A stretch of DNA of 64,000 nucleotides from Ahaetulla prasina (lineage: Eukaryota > Chordata > Lepidosauria > Squamata > Colubridae): contig NC_080539.1 in assembly GCF_028640845.1 (NCBI RefSeq), forward strand, positions 304,454,016 through 304,518,015. The letters are read 5' to 3'. The notes beneath the pieces were generated by a model. That model ran no database searches. It saw only the letters and a list, made by a program, of their open reading frames with translations, and had not been told where the DNA came from. Positions 56,319-64,000 of this stretch are shown here, in pieces; the stretch's first letter is position 1, and each line of letters opens with the position of its first letter. Position numbers and translations under genes: made by a program.

Positions 56319-57276
56319 AAAGTCATTCAACATTTGGCATGATTTACTCTTTATTACAGTATGATATTTAAATATGTGCTGAGCAGATTTTTGGCTGGAG
56401 AAATACTGAGTGATATCTGTTCTCACATCCTACCACTTAGCTTGGCTGTAACACAGATGACTGTCATTTTCCATGAAACTTGGCTCAGAAATGACATGCA
56501 AAATATCTCCTAAGTTTAGAAAAAGCAAGTCTCTGACTCAGGAGTACAGGGCTCCTCAAGTTCAAGTGGTTTAACCCAAACAATCAAATCGAAAGAATAA
56601 CCAGAGTGATGATAAGAGTTAGAAGGAAACGATTATTGGCATTCAGCACTCAACTCAGCAAGTTTGCAGCTCATGCTGGTAACATTTGCTTAAGAGGGGA
56701 AGATCTCACACTTTCAAAGTCCAACAATACGCAATAATTGTACCCTGTTTTTTTTGGTTATACCCAGCAGGCACCATGACATAACATGACATCTTCAGAG
56801 GCTGAACAACTTACAGTGCAGGCTAAAGTCCAATGGTACATGTGACAGAGGTTGATTGTAAACTTCTGTAGGAAAAGTTTAGTCTAAGTTTTGAGCTAAA
56901 TAACAGTGCAGTGATATACAGTGGTATAAGAAAGGATTACAGAAGTATATCCCAGGCATTGCAGACAGGCTCTGAGATATTTTTCCTCCAACAGAGGTCA
57001 CTTCTGGTATCAGAGCAAAGGTGAAGAGGTCTATATAATTGGATTGGTCTATTAGAAATCCATACATACGCACAACACCTCCTTTAATGACAGAGGCAGA
57101 TTAGCATTTAAACACCCAGATCTTCCGCCAACCATAACATCACAGAAGAGAATCTTCATATATGTATAACTTCAGTGAAAATAAAATTGTGCAGAAGTAC
57201 AGTATTAACATTTTTCTTTTGAGGAGCACTGCCAACATAAGACTCCTAGCTATTCTCATCAATACATTTGTTTTAT
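55601..57276. other. Unassigned sequence around purine microsatellite
   Basis: Other than the GAAA tract, no feature recognised. Confidence 0.6.
56128..56320. repeat. Purine microsatellite (GGGA)n/(GAAA)n
   Basis: GGAGGGA units, mixed GAGA, then about 24 perfect GAAA units (56223-56320). ORFs of K/E/R or F/L/S repeats here are artefacts. Confidence 0.95.
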
Positions 57277-57475
57277 GGTTTATAAGGGACTGCCTGGTGC
57301 AGCAGTTCAGGTATTGTATTGGAAAAGAAACATCTAAATCCATCTTAGGGTGACTTTGGCCAACTCATGCTCTCTCAGTCCAACTTACAACTACCTTGTG
57401 AGGAAAAATAAGAGAATGAAATGTTCCATTAGCAGCCTTGAGCTCCTGAATGAATAATGGAATATAAACGTAATC
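57277..57475 (+). mobile_element. Degenerate tRNA-type SINE
   Basis: GGGACTGCCTGGTGCAGCAG head, GGGTGACTTTGGCCAACTCA middle, and an AATCAAATAAATAAA tail; related in wording to the SINE split at 36957/38405. Confidence 0.5.
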
Positions 57476-59639
57476 AAATAAATAAACCACAAAGTATAAT
57501 TGCTGTAGGGTTCATATCATCATCATGCTCTCTGTATTTATGGAGAGCAGCCTCTCCTATACCTCTTGGACTGTATTCACCCACTTCCCAGCCAACATGA
57601 CCAAAACTCGCTTCCAACAGATTTGGAAGGCGCCCAACTAGGGGAAGCTAATCTTAATAGTCTGAATCATTATATCAGGTTACAATGCTGGGCACAATAT
57701 AACATCTGCTTGGTGCTAAGAAATAAGGGAAGATTCTTTGGGCAATGAGAATGCCTACAGGATCTTTCAAGAGGGTAAAGCACTAGGAATCTCTCTCTCA
57801 CAAGGTACTACAATTGTACTATTGTCAGGGTCAATATCAAGTGTTTCACTTGGTTCAGTAACTGGATTGCATCCCTCTCTCTCCCTATCACAATGCCCCC
57901 TATCAAGATGCTACCACACTTTCTTCTAGATTCAGGGCTCTGGGCCTTTTAAATCAGGTTGACCTCTAGACCTGCACATTTCTTAAACATCAGCACATCA
58001 ACAACAACCACAAGAGTTCTATTTTTCTTCATAAGCAATCACAACTCAGCCTTTCCAAAATTATTCCTCAACCGCTGTCTCTTTTCGCCTTTCTGCAACC
58101 CATTCAACAGTTTCACCCATTCTAATACCAAGATACTATATGTTCAAACTGCATGGAAAGGCAACATTTTAGTCCCTTTATCTATTTATTGTAAGGGAGT
58201 GGAAGATTGCAGGGAGTAGAATTATAGTACAAAGTGGAGAGGATTGGTCACAAAAACGGACAGCACCATTTTTTCCATTTTTGGGGTTGTACAAATTTGG
58301 TTTTTTTCCCCCCTTTAAATCGTGTCAACCCCCTATGGAAGCTTGTTCTGTGTTTTTCATTACATTCCAAACAATATTAGCAGATGATCGAAATTAGACA
58401 CAAAGCAGCCCTAGTTTTATAAGTTGCTAGGGCTTAACTTGAGTCTAACCAGGCAGATTATAAATTGTCAGCTACGGCATGTAAAACATTTACCTGAAGG
58501 AGGAGGAAGTGGTGGATGGTGAACAACTTGGGGGAAAGGGGCTCCACAGCAAATGTGGCTTTTCCTGAAGCAAAGGTTTTACAGCCTTACTATTTTTTCT
58601 TTTTTAAAGAAAGAAGATACATATTAAGTAAATTGAACCATAAAGCATCTGGCCTGGGATTCAGATGGATGAGTTTCTCCTCTTTACGTCCTTTTACTCT
58701 TCAGTAGTAACCTCTGAGGATTTTTAGTTTTGTTTTACTTCTTGTTTCTAGGATACAGAATCTCAGCAGCAACGTCAACAAAACACACACATAAGCATGT
58801 GGCAAGATCAGGAGAAACTGGAAGAGGGCAACCAGAATACTTTGGCCTGTTAAAATAAAATATTGTATAAATAAATAAAAGAAGCTTAAGGCTTTTCATC
58901 TATTAAACCTGAATATTATTAAATCTGAATACGGTGTGACGGTTGAGTGATTGTTTTCACAAAGTTGCTGAAGGTTTCTTCCCATTCATAGCCTAGTTTG
59001 TATATACAAAATAAGGAAAACAAGGCAGTTGAAAGGCTTTCTAAGGTGAACTGCAAACTACTTCCCTTTTTTCACCAAGAAAGGAAAGAGACAGAAGTTA
59101 GAGATGAACACACAGATTGGGAGTAAACAAAAAGTGGCTCAAGAGACATATTCTGTTGTTTAACACATGAGCTGTGGCTCCTGAGTCAAAAGATGAAACC
59201 CCACATGTTGTAGCTTAGTGCATCTCCTTGATGTGTTGACAGAACTAAAGCTTTCGTTATGCATCCCATTGCAGGAATGAAGTTAAGACTTCACCACCAG
59301 CCCAATAAATCACTTCACCTCAAGTAGCCCAATGTTTTAGGTCAGTCCAGGATAGGTGGGCCAATTCTTGGGTTGTAGATACTGCTGAGAAAAAAAGGAA
59401 TTTATCTCACATGTGGAAAAGAGATTTACTAACTGAACCTATCCAAAATGATCCTGTCTACAAGATGATTTAAAAAGATCTGCTTAGGTCCTGGGGTCCA
59501 TGGAGCACAAAGCAAGATTTCTCCATGGTGGCCCCGATGGAGGGGGTGTCATTTGGAATATGCCCTCCCCCTCCCAGAAAGGCTTAGTTCCTTTTCTTTT
59601 GGCATTCAGGATGGCACAGAAAGTTCTTCTTGCAGAAAA
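57476..59639. other. Unassigned sequence
   Basis: No exon or repeat confidently recognised. ORFs of 60-86 codons lack features. Confidence 0.55.
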
Positions 59640-60941
59640 ACATTTGATACAACGCCGATGGCAACAAAATGAAATTCAGTGTAGAGAAAAGTAAAGTCTT
59701 ACACTTAGGCAAGAAAAACCAAAAGCATACATAGACTGGGTGAAACCAGGCTTAACAGCAGTAACTGTGAAAAGGATCTTGGAGCCTTAGTAGACAACCA
59801 GTTAAATATCAGCCAGCAGTGTGCGGCAGCAGCCAAAAAAGCCAATGCAATCCTAAATTGGATTAACATAGGGATACAATCAAGATCAAGTGAAGTACTA
59901 ATAGCACTCTATAAAGCCTTAGTAACAGCATACCTAGAGTACTGCATCCAGTGTTGGTCACCACACTATAAAAAGGATGTTGAGACTCTAGAAAAAGCGC
60001 AGAGAAGAGAAACCAGGATGATTAGGGAACTGGAAACTAAAACATATGAAGAACGGTTACAGGAACTGGGCGTGGCTAGTCTACTGAAGATGTCGTGTCC
60101 CACTCCTCCGCTGACGGCTGGGTCAGGGAAATCCGAATCAGGCTTGCCTCTGCAGCTCTGCCCAAAGTCCTAGCAAAGTCCTCAGAGCAGGCAGTAAGTG
60201 ACTTCAGCAAGATAAGTTCGACTTTTGCCTGACTCAGAGACTGCCAGAAAGTAGATCCTTTATATAGGCCATGGGGTGTGGCTCCATGACTCAGCACTCA
60301 TTAAGGCCTGCCCCTCCCTTCCTTCTGTTGCCTCCGCCTCTCCAATCTTCTGATGCGAGGATTACTCCAATCAGCTGTTGTTGGGAGTAAACCCTCCTCA
60401 GGCTCACCTGCTGTGGAGGAGGGGGAGGGGTCTAGCTGCTCCGTTTGCCTGGGCATGGAGTCAGGGCTGGGGCAGGGAGATGCTCCTTCTTCTGCAGTTT
60501 GTGTGGGCATGGAGCCAGGACTTGGGCCGGGAGGCATACATTCCTCAGTGTTCGGGAGCAGGTAAGAAGGCCCCGGCTGCTCTGAGGGCGGGCAAGACAC
60601 AACAGAAGAGAAGGACCAGGGGAGACATGATAGCAGTGTTCCAATGTTTGAGGGGCTGCCAGAGAGGAAGGGGTCAAGCTATCTTCCAAGGCACCCGAAG
60701 GCCAGACAAGGAATAATGGATGGAAACCGATCAAGGAGAGATTCAATCTAGAAATAAGGAGAAATTTTCTGACAATCAACCATTGGAACAACTTGCCTTC
60801 GGACGTTATGGGAGCTTCATTACTGGAGGCTTTCAAGAAAAGATTGGACTGCCATTTGTTAGAAATGGTGTACGGTCTCCTGCTTGGGCTGGGGGTTGGA
60901 CTAGATGATATACAAGGTCCCTTCCAACTCTGTTAATCTGT
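59640..60941 (+). mobile_element. CR1 LINE, split by a solo LTR
   Basis: 59640-60090 (AAATTCAGTGTAGAGAAAAG ... CTCTATAAAGCCTTAGTAAC ... TACTGCATCCAGTGTTGGTC) and 60605-60941 (ACATGATAGCAGTGTTCCAA ... GGTCCCTTCCAACTCTGTTA) read as one CR1 3' region when the LTR is removed. This is the longest CR1 piece in the window (~790 bp). Confidence 0.9.
60091..60604 (-). mobile_element. Solo LTR (514 bp) with GAAGA duplication
   Basis: TGTCGTGTC...GACACAACA ends and identical GAAGA at 60086-60090 and 60605-60609. Minus strand has CCTATATAAAGG (about 60260). No internal retroviral genes. Ends resemble, but are not the same as, those of the 37.5-kb LTR. Confidence 0.88.
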
Positions 60942-61167
60942 ATCTGGGCAACCTTTGCCATTATAGGTTTTTTTCATGGGTAAGGAGGCATTACTGGCAA
61001 GCTTGTTCTTTATTAGGAACCTTAGCATTAGTCATTAGTCATGATGGGATCAATGTTTTATGTTTAGTGCGTTTATATTGTGTTCCACCCTTGACTGTTT
61101 GAAGAAGGTGAGAAATTTTGTAAAATAAATCAATCAAGGAACCGGAGATATGACATTATATAAAATA

Positions 61168-61563
61168 CGAGGAGTCCTCGACTTACGATCACAATTGAGC
61201 CCAAAATTTATGTTGCTAAGTGAGTATTTGTTAAGTGAGTTTTGCCACATTTTACAATGTTTCTTGCCACAGTTGTTAAGTGAATCACTGCAACATTAAG
61301 TTAAGAACATGGTTGTTAAGTGAATCTGGTTTCCCCATTGGCTTTGCTTGTCAGAAGGTCACAAAAAGGGATCACGTCGTGACCCCGGGACACTGCAACT
61401 GTTATAAATATGAATCAATTGACAAGCGTCCAAATTTTGATCACATGACCATGGGGATGCTGCAACGGTTGTAGGGGTGAAAAATGGTCATAAATCACTT
61501 TTTTCAGTGCCGTTGTAACTTTGAATGCTCACTAAATAATCTGTTGAAAGTTCAGGACTATCT
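61168..61563. mobile_element. Tigger-like MITE
   Basis: Left end GAGGAGTCCTCGACTTACGA, right end TTCAGGACTATCT, TA flanks. Internal sequence closely matches the 31.5-kb copy. Confidence 0.8.
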
Positions 61564-61739
61564 TAAAGGGGGAGTGAAAACAGGAGAGGGGAAGAAGCAG
61601 AAGTAATGTCATGGAAAAGGAGACAGTTACTGCCTGCAAAGACAACCCAACGAGGACCAAGGAGATGAAGGGGAGAACAGGTTCATTTTTTTAAAAAAGC
61701 TCATTCAACCCAAGGAGAAAGAAAAGAGACAGCAGGACT

Positions 61740-61878
61740 ACCAAACTGGAAATTTTTAAGAAAATGTTGGATAACCATCTGTCTGAGGTGGTGTAGGGTT
61801 TCCTGCCTGGGCAGGGGGTTGGACTAGAAGGCCTCCAAGGTCCCTTCCAACTCTGTTGTTATTGTTATTATTATTAAA
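61740..61878 (+). mobile_element. CR1 LINE 3' end
   Basis: AAACTGGAAATTTTTAAGAA ... GGTTGGACTAGAAGGCCTCC ... CCAACTCTG then (TTA/TTG)n. Only the last ~110 bp. Confidence 0.85.
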
Positions 61879-64000
61879 GTCTTGAGAAGGAAGCATAGCC
61901 AGCCTGTACTGTCCTCTTCCAAGGACCCACAGTTACTCGGTAGACATTGGGTCCTTCTGATGCTCTTGTTTTATTGGGAGGAGGACAGGTTATGTGTGTA
62001 CGTGTGTACGTGTCTGTGCATAATCTGTTCTTTCCGCTTCGAAATGGCCCGGTGGTTCTTTACAGAGCCTCAGAGGACCTTGTGAGATAAATCTGTGCAG
62101 GCCCTCCTATTCACAGAGGATCCTGCAAAATGTATGACATCAGGTTAGAAGAAATGCAGCTATTACAAAGAAAAATGAAGCTTTGAACCAGAATGGGAGG
62201 AAGATTTGGCTTTTGTGGTTTAAGGAGGCCAGAAATTTCAGGGTTGCTCACTCGCTACCGGCCAAGAGCTCATATGAAGCAAGACATTGAAAAATGTTCA
62301 TCTCAATATCCTCTTGGATCACAATGAACCCCCCTGGGGGGGGGGAGAGAACATTTTAAGACCAAGGAATAAGGTCAGCATTCACTGTACAAGCTGCTTT
62401 ATTACTTTTATGCTATTAATGTGAAATTTCAGTTGAATGGCACATGTCGCATGGTTCTTGGTCTGTGGTCTGTGGTCTGTGGCTTTATCACTGCTGGCAT
62501 GGACAATTAAAACACAAGATAGGGAATCCTGTCCAGATCGATGGTCCTTGCCTAAAGCTGAAATACACAGATTCTTCCTGGGTTATTTAACACAGGGGTC
62601 TCCAATCTTGGTAACTTTAAGCCTGGAGGACTTCAACTCCTGCCCCAGCCAGCTTTGCTGGCTGGGGAATTCTGGGAGTTGAAGTCTGCCAGGCTTAAAG
62701 TTGCCAAGGTTGGAGACCCCCTGATTTAACACATTTTGACTTTAGAAAAAATATTAGGATTTATAACCAAGTGAATACAAACATGCGATAAATTATTAAA
62801 CTAAAATCTCATAAAGACATGTCACATGGACCTTGATAATTCACAGCAAGGTTAGAGGTCTCTGTCATCATTAATCCTCATTACCATTTTCTAAGTAGAG
62901 ACAAGAAAAGGCAAGAAGGTGAGGTACCCACCTGGCAACCAAAAGAAAGGACAAGCCCCATAACATTCAGAACAACAAAGATTCTAAGGGCACCAGAGAT
63001 TTTCATCTGTTCTGCCAACTTTCTACACCTCCTCCCGCCGATGTTCATTTAAAACACTAATCTTTTAACTCAGCAGAGGAAGAGATGCATTATGCAGCAA
63101 TTACAGCGGACTAAAATTGCATTTAAATTACAGGTTCAATTTTGAGTCAAGTCTCAGGCTGGCTGTCCTGAGAGAACATGCCACGCAAAGTGCTATTCTC
63201 CAAGCCAACGTTACAGGACCTGGAAACCCACTCTGGTGTTAGGCACCTTGCAATTTTTGAATTCTGAAAGAGAAATCTAACTTGCAAAGTTAAATTTATT
63301 GGGATGGGGGTTTCTGTTTTGGAACAAATCAATTCAGCATTTATCAAACAGATAAAGAAAGGGAAATTTAAAAAGACATTCAGAAGCAAATTACTAGATT
63401 TTGATGTGGTCCTCCTGTGAGATTTGAGCCTTTAATTCTTGCCAACAAGGGTCCAACAATGTTAACAGCTAAATGAATGCGGATTTCCCAACAACTCTGC
63501 TGCAAAAATAATGCTTCTTACAAAGTTTGGCACTGAGCCAAGAGAGTTGAATCTCAGGCCTGCCTTGTACTGGCAGTTTTTAATAAAAGTTGAGTCAACT
63601 AATGGGATATCTGGAGTGGAACAGAGCAGAAGTAAGACATATGCAAGAACCATAAGGAAGACATCCATGTGTTGTCAAGAATACTTTGCACTGCTCCAGT
63701 CAGCAAAAAGCATATTACTCCAAGAACAAGCAATCCAGCAAATTTTATTCACCACTGCAGAGGAAGGCTGCAGAAAAAAAAACCCATAGTCAGTGTAACA
63801 ACAGTGCCAAGGAGATTTCTGCACCCTGCCAAGAAGGTATAAATTTCTTGTGAATATGACAAAACAAACTGATCCTGCAATTCAATTAGGGCAGCAAACT
63901 CTTTGTCTTTTTATGCCTTGGCAGTGGCTATGCCCCCAGCAACATAAAACAGCCCACCATAATGGACAAGTAACTATTTAGCCAAATCACATTGCAGAGT
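61879..64000. other. Unassigned sequence with one MITE
   Basis: Apart from the palindromic MITE at 62593, nothing recognised. No MAPKBP1 first exon or CpG island is seen up to the window edge. Confidence 0.55.
62593..62723. mobile_element. Palindromic hAT-type MITE (131 bp)
   Basis: Arms CAGGGGTCTCCAATCTTGGT and its complement ending GGAGACCCCCTG; centre CCAGCCAGCTTTGCTGGCTGG. Perfect ATTTAACA duplication at 62585-62592 and 62724-62731. Confidence 0.95.

Noticed and set aside
56049..56426. K/E/R- or F/L/S-repeat ORFs
   Set aside because: Translations of the (GAAA)n tract.
63811..63850. Possible upstream MAPKBP1 exon ending before a GTGCAG donor
   Set aside because: In the required phase the translation does not resemble the family segment before C-V-V-V-L-F, and the donor is poor.

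Overview
The window is vertebrate nuclear DNA from a squamate reptile, most likely a snake. It carries a Sauria-type SINE, Bov-B/RTE and L2/CR1 LINE pieces, CR1-type LINE ends that run into (ATTCT)n microsatellites, and many short hAT and mariner-like elements. There is no operon structure and no bacterial feature. Nearly all long ORFs are repeat-derived or low-complexity; the real coding signal is a set of short exons.

One host gene can be supported: MAPKBP1 (JNK-binding protein 1, a WD40 scaffold), on the minus strand. Seventeen consecutive internal exons lie between 43883 (5') and 2379 (3'). All have AG/GT borders and matching phases, and they total 2085 nt (695 codons). They cover most of the double WD40 region, starting near residue 70 of the family and stopping just after the last WD40 blade. 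The first exon(s) were not found between 43884 and 64000, and the long C-terminal tail lies beyond position 1, so the gene is open at both ends. The right-hand 20 kb is therefore probably a long 5' intron, or intron plus upstream sequence, and is filled with repeats.

The introns are a dense record of transposition. The most striking locus is 6547-12269 in the intron between exons 13 and 14: an L1-like retrotransposon end with target-site duplications carries an internal tandem duplication. One copy of that duplication holds a 4.09-kb insertion with 25-bp perfect terminal inverted repeats and a TA duplication; the other copy preserves the empty site. The 4.09-kb element carries a minisatellite, a CR1 end, a CpG-rich promoter-like block and an array of four ~180-bp hairpin units.

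Other nested histories are also readable. Two solo LTRs with 5-bp duplications split an L2 and a CR1. An RTE LINE shows a twin-priming type 5' inversion. A tRNA-type SINE was opened by an L2. Several hAT-type elements have exact 8-bp duplications, including near-perfect 131-135-bp palindromes. Right of 44 kb the content is repeats plus old unassignable sequence.
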